64,000 bases of DNA, taken from the NCBI GenBank assembly GCA_013399875.1, contig VXAZ01005702.1:1281768-1345767 (forward strand), read 5' to 3'. Below are positions 37,521-51,100 of this stretch, in pieces. Below the pieces are notes generated by a model, which made no database searches, had not been told where the DNA came from, and worked only from the letters and a program-made list of their open reading frames with translations. How positions within the stretch are numbered: position 1 is the first letter of the stretch; each line of letters starts with the position of its first letter. Both the position numbers and the translations under genes were made by a program. This DNA is from Gymnorhina tibicen. Lineage: Eukaryota; Chordata; Aves; Passeriformes; Artamidae.

Positions 37521-40500
37521 AGATCATCAGGACTCAATATGTAGTTCTCTCATGAAATATAATTGAAGGTCTCCAAGTAGCTTCCTTTTGTTCTTGTGCT
37601 CTATGAGTAGTTCCATAGGGAGTGCCACGGGCATTATTGCAATGCAGAAAGGAGTGTCATTGGCTAGCACTTAAGTATTTTGGTAGAATTTTAAAGAAAA
37701 AATCATATAACACTTGGCTTTAGCTACTCTTATTCGTCACATTTTCACTACAACTAAAGTTTATATAGCAGAGCAAGGAAAGTTAAATTCTCAAGAGGTT
37801 TATTCTCATTCTTCTCTTGAAATTTCAATAACAGTAAAACCTTGAAACTCTGACCTTGTGAAGAGATGAGCAAATGAAAACTACAAAAAGGGAAAAAATT
37901 ATGTGTCAGAGATAGGATTGGATATCCAGCAGGGCTATGAACTTCAGAACTCAATGATTCCTAGCTGTAAAGTAGTTTTAATTTATGTCCTTTGATGGTG
38001 GCAATGCTCCAAACATGACTGAAACTCAGCAGAACTTCAGCATTTTTCCAAAATATATTGTGAAAGGAAATATGTTCAAAGGTATTTGGTCCTTCCGTCT
38101 AGTTACACATGGTTGGTGCATTTCCTTGTTATATATTGGCTAGCACCTTTATTGCTGCATGGAGCTAGCCTACCTTTTTTTCCCTTCACTTTGGTCTTTC
38201 TACTCTGTCTTGAATCTCAGATTAACGCTTGACTTTTCTCAGCTCATCACATCCTGAAAAAAAAAACTTCGAAGAGATATTTCAAACTTAGGAAATATGG
38301 TTGGCACTAATGTCTCACATAATTCTTTTAAATTCATGATGTAAGAAGTATGTTTTGTGAGTGTGAATGTTTCCAGTCTCTGGGCTTTGCCTGGGTCTGT
38401 GGAAGTTTATGCACTTTCTGTTCTCCTCATCTTCTTGCAGTTTTTCCTGAAGGCTCCCCTAAGTATTGACTATTTTCCAGTTTCTTCTCCTGATGATCTG
38501 CAGCTTACATATAGCTACCTCTGATCTGCCTTCCCAGCTTCCTGTCCTGGTTATTTTTATAACTTGATGTATCCTGATAGGTCTAAGTTCAAGACCCTAT
38601 GTTTCATCAGTCTCCTCTATTGCCATGGATTCTTGAATCACCATCTGATGTCTGACGTCAAAATGCTGCAGCTATATTTCTGACTTCTGAATTTCAAGTC
38701 AGTGACAAAAAAAAAAATCGTTAAAGGTTTCTAATTTGTTGCAGTCCCGTATAAGACTTCCAGAAGTTCCACTCTTCATGAGGTTACAGCTTTCCTCAAA
38801 CTCTTTCACTTCTTCTACAAAGGTCATCTTCTCATCTTTACTTACTTGCATGTTGTTAAAAAGTGATAACAAGCCACATTGCAATAACTGGGAAAATAAC
38901 ATTTTTGTCCTTCTCTTCTTATTAAATTGAGTTAGTTTCTGTCTTTATATATCTCATATTTTATCTTAAATATCTTAGGTTTGCTGTTAATAAAGGCTGA
39001 AAAAGGTATTCTGTAGGCTGCAGGTTGCTAAGGAGTTACTTGTATGCCTGAAATTAGATGGAAGTTTTATTAAACCGCAGTCAGCAGAAGCATACTTCAT
39101 CTGACCAAAATGCATGAGTGTTTATACAAAGGTCTACATAGAATTCCAGAGCCTCACATGAGGAGAAAAGAATTAATAAGAAGGCCCAGAAAGAGGAATC
39201 CTGGCATAGAACAATAGGAAAATGCAAGCAATTACTTATCCTCAGGCATCAGCAATCAGAGTGGTTGGTGTGTATATGTGTATTTGTATAAAGCACCACT
39301 TACCAGCATTGGGAACTGTTTAAGTATCCTATTCATGTCAAATATTAAAATGAAGGTGTTTTCTGTAATGGTTATTTATGATTATTTACCATCTGCTCAC
39401 AAGTAAATTCATTACCATGAAGATTTAACCAAATAAAATAAGTTAACCTGTTACAAGTGATGAAATACTGTAATTAGGTGTGTCTGAAATACAAAATTAG
39501 AGAGAACATTCTGTTTACCTAATAGCTGTTTAGCTGCATGCAAGAAGTGATTCTTTTGCATGGTACATGTAACCAGGAGAAATTGCATCAAACCAATTCA
39601 GAGATTAGGTTTATTGAGGGAATGGATGTGCACTGTGGATATGTTGTGTCAGGCACCTTCATGCAGGTAGTGCAAAACCACAGAGCCCACAGATACATTT
39701 GTATAAATGCACTAAGTATTTTTCACCCCTATCAATACACATTTTAAACAATCATATAAAATATATTTAGTAATAAAATATATTTACAGAACTGGAGGAC
39801 GAAATAAACAATTTATTGAAATAAGGTCTTGCTGAAAATTGACAGGCTACTAATGTAAAAAGGAAAGGTAAATTTGTGTATGCAACAAATTAACAATGAA
39901 AATTTACTGCTGTTAACACTATTAATTAAATATTTTGTATGATCATGAACAACATCTGTCTTTACCTTAGAAAACAGCAAGCATTAGTTCCTGGTTTTAA
40001 CCACATAAACAGACTGCCATCTACATCGTTTTTAGTTAATAACTTTGGGCTGAAGAATTTCTTCACAATTATTTCATCCGCTTGCTTGGTTTTCAATGAC
40101 AGAATTGATTCTGAATGAAATTATTTTTAAAAGAGTAAAATGTGTTGTCAGTGAAAAAGACACAAAACGGAAACAGTATCTTCTCTTCAGAGATGTGAGG
40201 ATGGAAAACAATAAATGCATTAGCAAGGCTGACGTAGAAGAAAAAGGGTCTTAAGAGTAGGGACAGCGCAGAGAGAGTTAAGGTGGCAGCAAACATATAC
40301 TCTTACGTTAGCATCTTCTGAAGTGACAGACCTATACTGTAGTTGGAGCACCAGGCTACAGTTCATAAACCCTTCTTCTGCTTAAGCAAAATCTTTGGGT
40401 ATGTGAAGTTGAACAGAGAATGAAATAAGACCATTAAAACTGGAGAAGTTGAAGATGAGGACCCATATTCATGTCTTTTACACACCTGCATATTAGATAT

Positions 40501-41269
40501 GGTTTGCAAAAATGTTCTTAAAAAGAGAAAAAGTATATGAAAAAGAAGAAAGTATCATCCATTCTGGAGCATATGTATTAAAATGAAGAGTTTTCTCCAG
40601 TTAAAGCTAGAAGCTTTGGTAACCTTTCTCTATTTCGCCTTCCAAGAAATATCAGATGGAGGGGAGGCTAACTGAGCCATATTGATTTCCTCTGGAAGTC
40701 CAGTGATGTCCACAAAAACCACTAAAGCTCTTAGTCTTGTCTTAGGACTTTTGTTTCTTAGTGTTGTCTTTAGGACAACTATCCATGCTTTGAGATTACT
40801 TCAAGTCAATGTTGTTGGAACAGGATGAAATGTGAAATGATTTACAAAGGAGAATACCAGCATTTTTGCTGTTATGTCAAATCTTGCACTGAGTTGTTTT
40901 GGGTTTTTTTTTCTTTTTCCCCCTTAACCTCTCAGCATAAATGACAACGTCACTTGCAGTTAAAGCACAGCACTTTGACATAGCTGACATCAAATTTCCG
41001 TAATGCTTGCTCAGCCTGGAAAGTGTACAAAAAACTGGCAGGTCTGGGAAATAAAATGAGGAAATGACAAATGAGGAATCCTATTCTCAGGATACGTGTT
41101 GCAGAGGGCTAATGTCAGAGTGTCAACAAGGCAGCTTTTAAATATCAGAATTACACAAAACTAAAATGTGAATTATTTCTAAGGATAGTTAATTTGGACA
41201 GAATATCCCTCATTGTTGTACCTTTTCCCTTTTCCTTAGGCATATTAGTCACCTCAAAATTATAATTGT
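37521..41269. other. Unique non-coding DNA, no gene seen
   Basis: AT-rich unique sequence. 38180-38680 is somewhat pyrimidine-rich on plus. The complementary open stretches around 38699-38930 are mirror frames of the same DNA and are not supported as genes. Confidence 0.55.
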
Positions 41270-41720
41270 TTTAAATTTCAGATAAATTAAGTCCATTTGC
41301 TGTACATAGCTTTATTAGAATAATCATTAAAATGAATCTTTTTTTTTTGGCACAGCAAGGTATTTATTAAGATTTTTTCACTGTGTAGTTAATTTGGCTA
41401 ACATCAGCTGAAAATTCAGTCAATATATTCGAGGTAGGAATGCTGGTTCCATTAACAGACATTATTAATAAATAGTAATATAAAGAGAAGAATGTGAAAT
41501 TATTTAGCTGAGACAATCTCTATACAGCAACATTTTAAATATTATTTGAAAAACAGCAATGCATAGATTATGTGTGTGATAAAATATTCTTTTCAAGCAT
41601 GATTAAATAAATTTTTGTATGCATTTAAATACCCTCTCGCGTACAGATTAATAAATTAGAATGTGTTCAAGTATGCATGCAAACAACAGTAAACGACTTT
41701 TCAGATCTGTCAAACACTTT
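41270..41720. promoter_or_regulatory. Candidate conserved non-coding element
   Basis: Repeat-free AT-rich sequence with many ATTAA/TTAAT cores (for example ATTAATAAATAGTAATA near 41463 and AGATTAATAAATTAGAATG near 41646) and a paired GTATGCATGCAAAC near 41671. It resembles conserved developmental enhancers by texture only. Confidence 0.18.
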
Positions 41721-42320
41721 TTTCTTGTTGCTTCAGGCTTCTTTTTGTATGTTACCCTTTGTACCTTGAGTTAAGCTAGCTGGGTATGCCTGCTTTTGTG
41801 GGGGTTTTGGGGGAGAAGAATATTTATCAGAATAGAATATCAATTTTTCTGAAATTTCCCTTGAAGTGGAAATTATCACCAATAAATTATTTGAAACAAT
41901 CAGATTTTATTTCTTAATGATAGTGGTTTTTTTCAGAGTATTATGAGAAATGAACATAACCTTTAGCATACAAAATCATTATCTGAATGAAATATGCTGC
42001 CACAAAAATGAAATCAAAATTAAGCCACTTCAGTTTTTTCTTGAAGCGTAGATCAACTCCTAGTACAAAGTATTTTATTTTCTGTTACAAATAATGTTCA
42101 TAAGCATTATGAACCCCCAGGTATGTGGTTTTGATCGATTTTCATCTTCTAGAATGTTTGCATGGAGATATTAATTTTGTTCTTGCTCGATGGCATCCTT
42201 CTCACATAGTTTCAGACAACCTCTATATGAAAACCTACATCTCATCAAATTGTTTAGTCTCTCTGTAAAGGCAGGGAAGAGAAATACATTCCTCTCCAGT
42301 GCAGTGCATCTTACCTAAAA
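41721..42320. other. Unique non-coding DNA, no gene seen
   Basis: AT-rich sequence with no supportable feature. Confidence 0.5.
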
Positions 42321-42570
42321 ACAGATGTTTTAATGAACGTTTGAAATGAAGTTCACTGTAAAACCTTTCTGTCTCTCTTGACTTGGGTTTAGGTGTCCAG
42401 GTGTTGGCAGGGGGACAGTGGTGGAGTTTGAGGACAGGAAGGGTGTGATGTGCCTGTAGGGGTGGCCTCTGTGACAAGGGAGACCAGGGTAGCCAGCCAA
42501 CTCCACAAGGATCCCACCACACCACAGAGAAGAGCTGGGTCCATCAGCCATTTTCCCATACCTGGCAGGA
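42321..42570 (-). other. GC-richer patch with open minus-strand frames
   Basis: This local island is richer in G and C than its flanks. On minus an ATG at 42551 in a GAAAATGG context opens 73 codons (MADGPSSSLWCGGILVELAG at the start), and a second frame is open through 42525-42235. A donor-like TTTTTAG|GTAAGATG lies at about 42316. I recognise no protein and see no acceptor, poly(A) signal or repeat boundary. It could be a decayed repeat or a non-coding first exon. Confidence 0.2.
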
Positions 42571-42709
42571 TGAAAATTTCGTTTTATTTGGATTCCTTAG
42601 TATTTTTTCTGAAGTTCACTGATCACTTACTACCAGTGGTATTTGTACTATTATACTAGCATTTGTTCTATATTTGTATTTCTATTATATAAGTATGTTT
42701 AATATTTCT

Positions 42710-42751
42710 CATATATATATAATATATATAATCATATATTTTTACTATATA
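42710..42751. repeat. AT-rich (TA)n-like repeat
   Basis: Degenerate TA units in a 40-base stretch with almost no G or C. Confidence 0.85.
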
Positions 42752-45700
42752 CTAGAGGAAAGGTGAACTTAAAAAAAATGCAGAGTTGTTCTCTTATGTG
42801 TGAGTTTACATGCCTCATGAACTAGTTTAGCTAAAAGATTATCTCTATAATCTGAATTGGAATGAACTTTTGCTTTCCTCATGTTCCTCTACAATACAAA
42901 TGCAGAGTGATGAAGCTTACACTCCAATTATGTTTTACAATGTTGACCATGAAAACTTCATTGTAATTGTAATGTCAGATAATTTCCAAGAACATGGTTC
43001 TGACTCGGAACAATGTGACCAGCTGCAGAAAGGCAGGACTCTGCCAAAACCTGTCACTTTTCATTTAGTCACTACTTCCAATAGAGCTGTTCCACATTTT
43101 ATCTCTGTTTAGGGTTTTCCTTCATGAAATTTGGCTTCTTGCAGTGTGAGAGCTCCATGCAGTATCTGCACGTGTCAGCAGGCCCACAGGATTGTGCCTT
43201 TCCACATCATCTGTTATCAAAGATGTGTGAGTGAGGACATGATCAAGTGTCTTTTTCTGGAGAGGTTAACACAACACTGCATAAGAATGTGAGGTTATGC
43301 CCCACAACTGGAGGTTAAGACAATTTCATTTCAGCTGGTTCACATGGAAATTTAAAGGTGGCTACAGAACAAATTGGCTGGCGGTGCACTGACTGGGAAA
43401 GGACACACAGCGCAGTAATTTTCAGTAGAAAGTGGTAACAAACAGTATTAAAAAATAGCATTATAAATAATTTTAGCTATTTTCTAAATTAACATGTATC
43501 TGAACTTTTGGAATTTTTTATTAAGCTTACAAATGAAACATCTAGCTTAATTTTCTTTTGACAATCTTTTTCTCTTTCTTTTGTATTTCTCTTTGCTGCT
43601 TGCAGGAGTAAAACCCCAAAGCAGGTTAGTCTGAATTTCTTCAGTTTCAGTACAAAAGTTTTGTGCAGATCTAGCTAAAATCTTTGGTTTAGAACTATAA
43701 TGATTAATGTCCTGAGCCACAGAGAGAGGAGATCTGAGCCAGAAAGAGAAGAGAATAGAAAACTCAGAAACAAATGGGACAGACAAAATCGAATACAATT
43801 CCTGACCCCAAACCTGCTGAAAGAATCTTTTCACAGTTTGATATTTCATATTCCTTCTCCCTTTCTTTAAACTTTAGAAACTGATAGTACTTCATTTTCC
43901 TGTCAATGGCAAACTCTTCCTTCATCTCATATAATCTCAGATATTAGTGAGTGAAGAGTTGGTTTGGGTTTTTTTCATTTCTCTGCATTGTTTTTCTCAC
44001 ACTATCTTAGATGTATAGCAGATTGACAGCTATAATACAATTCTTAAGTGTGCTAAATTATAGTTAGGTATGGAGCATCCTTTTTTTGAATTAAATGTCT
44101 GATTTTGGAATCCGTACCATCATCATATCTTTTCACATATTAGTGCCGGAAAGTAAATGGATTTAGAATTGTGTTGGCTGTACTGTTAGAGGAATGCAAA
44201 TAAGTTCATCTTGGCTGATATCTTGCTCGTTTTACAATCAATATGTTTACTGACTTATAAAATGATCTCAAGAAACAAGCAAAACTCCAGGATATCAGCT
44301 ATGTTAGTTCTAATACAAGCCAAGAAAAACTCTCTGGTCTGAAAATCTCAGTCATTAGTCAGATTAGACTGCATGCCAAAGAAAAAGATCTAATGGCTGT
44401 AGGTTGTTTCAGTTTTGAGAAAGAAATTATCTGCATCACATCTGAAATGAAATCAAAATAAAGAATTATTGAGATCACCATCTGGTCCAGTGTAAGTCAT
44501 GCACAGATCTGCAATGAGTTCATGGGTACATACTGAAGCTGCTCGTGAAAATGTTGTATTTGTCCATAGGCACCATCAGCTTTGGATTCTGTGGGTATTT
44601 GCCATATAGGTGTAGTAAATACAGCAGAAAGGACTGATTAATATTTTTATTCAATAGCCATTATATTAATTTAAAAAAATTAAATAAAATTTAAATATAT
44701 TCTTGTATTTCAATGACATTTGAAAAAACACAAGTCTGTTTTAGGCAGATAACATTTTTAAATGCTGAAACAGGAAAGTTGGCCAGTTGTAATAAAGGCC
44801 AATGAAACAAAATGCAATATTTCAGGAAGAGGAGGAATCTTTCCATGAGGTGATCAAAGTCATTATCCAGAATGTGATAGAGTCAGTGAGGATTTTCTCT
44901 TCTGCTTGAGATGACAGAAACTCTCCACACTCCTCTTTAACCTTTCCACTCCTCCTGCCTGAATTGCCTGACTATTTGCTGAGTTGAGCAAAGGTTGGTC
45001 TCAGTTCTGCCAATGCACCTCTATTTGATTAGGAGTGTTCAAAAGCTGAATGGCTTATTTAAGAGAGACTGGCTTCTGCAGCTGGCTGCAGACAGTACCT
45101 TTCTGGAAGGTCAGAGATCTAGTTTCCTGTGACTGCTCCAAATCAAGCTGAAAGTGTGTCTGATCAGTCTTCTATCTATGAGGAGATTGCCCGCCCATCA
45201 GGCAACACAGTTAGCAAACAGCCAAGGAATAACTTTAAACATTGCACAGGAAAGGATTTAGCAAAAGATGCTTCTGTGAAAATAACCTATTGATATTAAA
45301 GTTAATAGGATTAAAGAAATACTAATCCTCCTGTCTGGCATGACAGATGACCCATGGATGATGTTTCAAAGCAAGAAGGGATTGTAAGAGAACACTGGTC
45401 AGAATGAGGAACAAGGCTGAAATCCACTCAAACATTACTGCAGTGGAAAATGAAAACCTGCCCAGAATGAATAGAAAAGGTTACAGAAAACAGGAATCTT
45501 CCTGTCCATGGCCGGAAAGGTGTACTGCAGCTGTTCTATTGTGCAGTTTTATTTTTATTTACATTTGCTCAGTAGACCTACGTAAGTTTTGACAGGCCAT
45601 GTGAGGGGAGATCAGATCAGCCATAGCAATAAAATTGCATGCATCACATGTGGACTATTGCATAAATAAAAAGAGCCTGAAGAAGGAGAATAGAAACAAA

Positions 45701-46244
45701 CTCTGCATAACCTTTAAAAGTAGAACCTTATTTTTTTATAATATGTTATTAATGAAAATTGTAAATATACTTAGCAATGCATGCACAATACTTTCTGTGG
45801 CCTCCAGACTGGGGGAAAAAGGCTGTAGACAGCAAAATAGAATTAATCTATTTTTTTAAGCTACCTATGTGATGAATTACAGTGGAACCTGCTCAGTTAG
45901 CTTTTTGATTACCAAGAGGGCTGTTTTCCCTAGCTTGCCATGTTGCTTGAATGATTTATTTCCAATATATCTCATTGATTTCCAATAAATTTGTCATTTG
46001 AATTAATTGGAAACACAAAATAATGACAATAGTTTTTGCTTTCTTAGGTGTTTTGCTGCTTTATTTGTGCACATCTATATTATATTTATATATTAAGAAA
46101 GGGAAATATCAGAAAGAGGAAGACGATTGTGAAAGAACTTTAAGTAGAGAGATGGAGAAATGAAAGAAGAAGGTCAAAGTCTTGTTGCTGGGAAGACAGA
46201 AAGAAAAGGAAATATGTAAGTGGTGTGACATGGTGATTGCATAC
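42752..46244. other. Unique non-coding DNA, no gene seen
   Basis: Mixed AT-rich sequence. 43120-43430 is slightly GC-richer without identifiable repeat wording. The minus-strand open stretch 43547-43849 is lysine- and serine-rich and has no recognised family. Confidence 0.5.
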
Positions 46245-46610
46245 ATAAGACAGGGTCTGCCAGGGCTGTGTGCATGTGGCTCTGGAACAGAAGTCTCCAG
46301 AGCATGAGCCCAGCTGGCCTCTGCCTCCTGTCTGCATATTTTTCTGCCCGAGTGCCCGGCACTTGCAGCAGGAGTGCCCACACAAAACACACAGACAGGC
46401 TCAGCCTGAGCCACGGCAAGCAAGTCCACCTGCATGCACAGATACTGAATCCTGCATGCTCTGGAGAGGGAGACAGCCAAAACTGAGCACCGTCTGCAAC
46501 CTGTGCTATGCACAGTGAATAAAGCATCTTCAGCAGGTGCTGGGAGCACCAGGGAGTTCCTTCCTGCATCCAAGTTTGTGGTGAAATTATGGACCTGCAA
46601 CATCCTTACC
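46245..46610 (+). other. GC-richer block, possibly an old LTR
   Basis: A sharp rise in G and C over about 360 bases inside AT-rich flanks, with an AATAAA at about 46517-46522 followed by a GC-rich tail. This is the layout expected of an LTR R-U5 part in plus orientation. However, no clear TG...CA ends with a target duplication could be fixed and I do not recognise the family. It holds the longest open frame of the window (46109-46603, minus, 164 codons). That frame is open mainly because of the base composition and looks random. Confidence 0.3.
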
Positions 46611-47200
46611 AGGTGCGGACTGATGCTTATAGTTCACACCTGATATGCAGAAGGTAGTTTCTTCCCTAGAATTATTATTGGAGAGAGCGTGTGTGGGCTA
46701 CATTTCTGCTTTTTTATCCTGTCTTTCTAGCATCTACAGTAGCATACCTTGGTGCTGCAGTGTCTCAGCAGCAGCACACTAAGGGGACTGTATCTGCCAC
46801 TTACAGTTTACTCCCTCTCCAGGAAGTAAAGTTCCTTCTAAAGTGGACCATGATAGCAGTGTTCCTTCTTCTGCTTTACATTTTTTTCTTGCAATCAAAC
46901 TAAACACTGAGAAGTGATCATTGAGGAGCTGAGATACACTGGAAGATTCCAGTTAGCTAATTCTTTTTCGTACACAAAAGTGCAACAAATACACTTCTGT
47001 TGACTAAGTTGGTATGATTTTTACAGAGCTGTATTTTGTAGAACATTCTGAAGTAGATAAATTCGTTGCACATTTATTACTCACACAAATTTATTCATAA
47101 AGGGAGGGATATTGGACTTATCATTTCTGCAGTGTAGAAAATAAGCAAAGATTATTATGTATTGCAGCTCAGTAAGATGAATGCAGTTTTTAATGGTATT
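46611..47200. other. Unique non-coding DNA, no gene seen
   Basis: AT-rich. The open stretch at 46691-46903 (+) ends in a leucine- and phenylalanine-rich hydrophobic run but has no start context, splice sites or family. Confidence 0.45.
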
Positions 47201-47262
47201 TTTCTTTCTTTCTCCTTCCTCCCTTCCTTCCTCCCTTCCTCCCTTCCTTCCTTCCTTCCCCC
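47201..47262. repeat. (TTCC)n polypyrimidine microsatellite
   Basis: About 60 bases of T and C only on plus, built from TTTC, TTCC and TCCC units. Such mirror-like pyrimidine tracts can adopt triplex structures and are length-variable. Confidence 0.93.
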
Positions 47263-48103
47263 CACTACCTGTCTACTGTACCCAGAACACCAATATAACT
47301 AGATTTTGCTTGTATGTATTTTTACTCTGTTGCCCACCCATTCTTATATAAGTATCTTGCCGTTTATGTAAACACCAATTCTGTTCTCAACAGATGCAAA
47401 ATGTGCTCTCATTTGAGAAAGGATTACATGTAAAGATCAAATACATTACACATGCGCTCTCTACAAGGGAGATTTCTGAAACTGCCTTGTCTCTAATTCT
47501 ATGGTTTCCTTATATTAATAACAATACATAGACCTTGTTTTTCAAAATTTATTTGAAATTCAGAATTCTGTAATTATGTAATTTGTCAATTTGTCTCCAT
47601 TTGTTCAGTTCCCTCACAGAGGCATTATGTTCTATGGAAACAATAACATATGCTTAGAGATTGCCATGTGGAGTACAGAAAATGTCAAAATTGTATGCAT
47701 CTCTTAGCTGTTGTCATTTCCTGCAATTTGAGGACTTCATTACTTTATTATTTATAAAATAGATTTTTAATATATTTTTCCACAATAAAAGGGAAAAGAC
47801 ATCTAAAAAACCCCTGAAATGCAATAGGGAAATTGATTTAGTAGAAGCCCTACAATATCTGTCTCAACCCAGACATGGATTATCTTCATCCATGTCTCAA
47901 AGGTCAACTGAAAAAGAAAATGCTCTATCATGAGTCTGCATGCCTGAATACCAGTTTTGAGCAAATAATTGCTGTTGAAGTGGTTTATCCTTTATTTTGG
48001 TAAGTTAATCTATTTTGCTTTTTGAATTGAAAAAATATTTTAAATGTTTTGATAAAAGGTGAACATATTTTAGTTTGGATATACTAGTACACCAGGACAT
48101 AAA
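47263..48103. other. Unique non-coding DNA, no gene seen
   Basis: AT-rich; nothing assignable. Confidence 0.55.
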
Positions 48104-48172
48104 TCATAGGATCATAGAATGATTTGGATTGAAATGGACCCTAAAGATCTTCTAGTTCTGACCACTTTCAAT
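48104..48172 (-). mobile_element. CR1 LINE, short 3' tip (minus)
   Basis: On plus it begins TCATAGGATCATAGAATG and passes into TTTGGATTGAAATGGACC and AAAGATCTTCTAGTTCTGACC. These are the CR1 3' terminus read backwards, quite diverged. Similarity fades after about 48172 but may extend to about 48200. Confidence 0.88.
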
Positions 48173-51100
48173 CCAGATACTTCACAGCCCTGTCCCTATT
48201 AGTAGTACAGAATCCCAAGCTTGACTTCATCTATTAAGTGGTAACATCTAGGCACTCACACCTGAGAAAGACTCCTCTATCCCTGCAATAAGAGCTAGGG
48301 TGAAAAGTTGGTCCAACATAAGTCACCATATTCTGGATCAGAAACTACTTTTTGCAGCCATCGCCTGGGAGGCAAGACGCCTGTTTCTTATTGTACCTTT
48401 GTAATATTTTAATTTTCCTGGCATGCATGCCTCCAACACAAACACAAATTCATAAAGAATATGCTATTTAGCCCCAGCATGAAAAAAGGACCTCTTAAGT
48501 GTTCCCCCTATCCCTGCATTAGCTGGGAAAAGACAACATCTGCTTCTAAGCTCTCATTAACTGCATTTGCACTTGTGCTCTGTATTTTTGTGTATAGAAA
48601 AATGATAGGTGGCCTGTAATTGCAACCTGCTCAGAACAAGCAAGCAAGTCAAACGGTAAGGTCAAAGCCCTCATTTTTCTTTTGCCCTGTGGACACCCTT
48701 AGGGTAAATAGCAGAGAGGATTCCTGTCACTTTGTCAGCTTTCTTGCTGCCAGCCAACCCAACAACTGTAGCAGCAATGCAGAGACAGAGACTGCTGAAT
48801 ACTTCATAGGAAACAAAGCAGCAAGCTAAACTATTTCACAGCTCATTCGCTTCTCACTTCTTACTAGAAAATACAATGATGACGATGATTTTTAAAGCCA
48901 TGATATTCAGTGTATTTCATATTTATTCTTTCATGTAAGTACAGGTCTCCTCTCCTGATGAGCCAGCAGTGAAGAGGTGAGTACAAAACATATAAAATGC
49001 AAGTAGCTGTGTCTATTAACGTTTCTTAGCCAGGGCTGAACTGATGTTTCTTTTTGATGTTCTGATCTTGGTTGGATTCAACCTTCAAACACTGTTTTGG
49101 GGAGCCATTGTAGAAGGAATTTTTAAGCTTTCAGTTTTATGCTAAACCATTTCCCACCATCTCTTTTTTTTTCAGATGTTACTCTTTCCTCTCCTTGTCT
49201 CATGTGCCACCAGAAATCTATAGCAGGAGAATCTGTGGAGATGGGAAGGGAGTTCTGTACTACAGCTTTGACAGCAGATACTAGTTCCTCATGGAACTCT
49301 GATGCCAATACTAAGCAGACTGTACTGAGTGACAGAAGACAGAAGCCACATGAAAAAAGATGCCACTTTATTTACAGATAAATGGCTCTTTTTCTGTGAC
49401 CACTTTTGGTATAGCATTGTTCTTTCAGGCATCTGTTTTGTTATGATCATATCCAAGATATTGTTTATTAACTGTCTCTTCTGCACAGTTTCTAATATTT
49501 AATATAATGAGCTTTTGCCCAGGGATATTGATCCATGGTTGACTATGCACTTTATTACTAAATACTTTCTTACAATCAAATATAGGTAAACAAAAGGCAC
49601 ATTAAAAAAAAAAAGAAAATACCCAAGCCTCAAATATGACAGGCAGATAAATGATGGAGACAGACCCAACATATTAAATTCCAAAGTGTCACACTCTTTC
49701 AAATATGAAAGAGATCTCCTCAGAATTTAGGAAAAAAGTTTTAATCTCCTATTTCTCTTCCTGTAGAGAGTTAGGTGTGCTGAAAGCTGGAATAGGAGAC
49801 AGAGCAGAAGAGCTCTGGGTGCCTGTGGGGGAAGCCATGCTGTGGTCAGGATATAACACAAAGGCCCCTTTTAACATGTAGGTCAAAGGCAGTTTCTGTC
49901 AGAGGAAGTGAAGGACAAATGTTTTTTAAGCTTCCTAGACTGTCAACCTTCCATTGGGTTGAATCTGAATATGAGAACTATTTCTTATTATATTTTTTTT
50001 CTCCCCAGGGAGATTTTCAGACGTTTTGCAGGTCCAGGTGGATAGTTGGTTCACCATCACATTTCCTCAAAGTGTTCCTGGTTGACTTCTGCACTGGTTG
50101 AAGGAAGGACCTCTGGGCTCAAAAGCCAGAGCTTCCAGTTAAAAGTTAGATTCCTGGATTGTGTTTTCTGATGCGACATTGAAATCATGTTTGTATTGTA
50201 TATAAGTATTAAAAAGTCTGAATAATTTCACAGGAAAAGTATTATGTCACTACTATACATGTGGTCAGAAATAGATACCTGTAGTTGACACTTCGAGATT
50301 TTTTGTGCCCCCTGATACCACTATATGGGCTTTTAAATGCCATGGCTAGAGAGATGTTTTGAAATTTCACAATAAAATATTACTCATTAAATTCCATACT
50401 CTGTATTTTAATCCTACACTTAAATAGATTTAAAAATTACTCATAATTATAAGCCTTCATAATAAAATGCTGACAGCTGACATAGAGAAATGACATTTCA
50501 CATGAAATCATGAAAATGCTGCACTAAGCACATTTAGATTTCGTGTGGAAGGAGAAAGAGCTATTGGTGCTTGGCCCTATAATATCATTGAACTTCCTGT
50601 AGAAAATACCTAACACCACAAAATTAGTCCGTGCTTAGTATTCCATAAGTAGGAGAAAGTAGCCTTAAGTCTGTCTAAATTAACACTGGAATTGTCTACT
50701 CAGCCACAACATTTATATTTTACATCATCACCATGATTAATGTGTTTATATTTTCTCGCCTGCCTTTTGTTTTCTTTCTAAACTCCCATAGGAACCCTTA
50801 GATTTTAATTAAAAAAAGAGGTCAAAGTTCAAATGCTAAGTTGAATTACAGATAAAACTTCAATATAAACTTTAATATTGAATTGAATGGTAAGGCTGGC
50901 AGTGCTGGACTTCGAGAAATTATATTATTTTATTTTTTCTATTTAGTTCTTATTAAATTTTTTTCTAAATGGCTTTGAGACATCAGAAATCAGTTAAAAA
51001 AGGGTTAGGAATCTCAAATTTGGGACAAATGTCAGTGAAAGGTAAAGTACTAACACCTGAAAAAACTTCCTGTCATATTTATCTCTCAGTACCAAAAGTC

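Noticed and set aside
42235..42551. Minus-strand gene starting at 42551
   Set aside because: Two frames are equally open, no acceptor or poly(A) site completes a transcript, and the peptide is unrecognised.
46109..46603. Longest open frame in the window (164 codons, minus)
   Set aside because: It overlaps other open frames on both strands in a GC-richer patch, has no recognisable domain, splice sites or codon bias, and its end runs into AT-rich DNA as a phenylalanine- and serine-rich tail.
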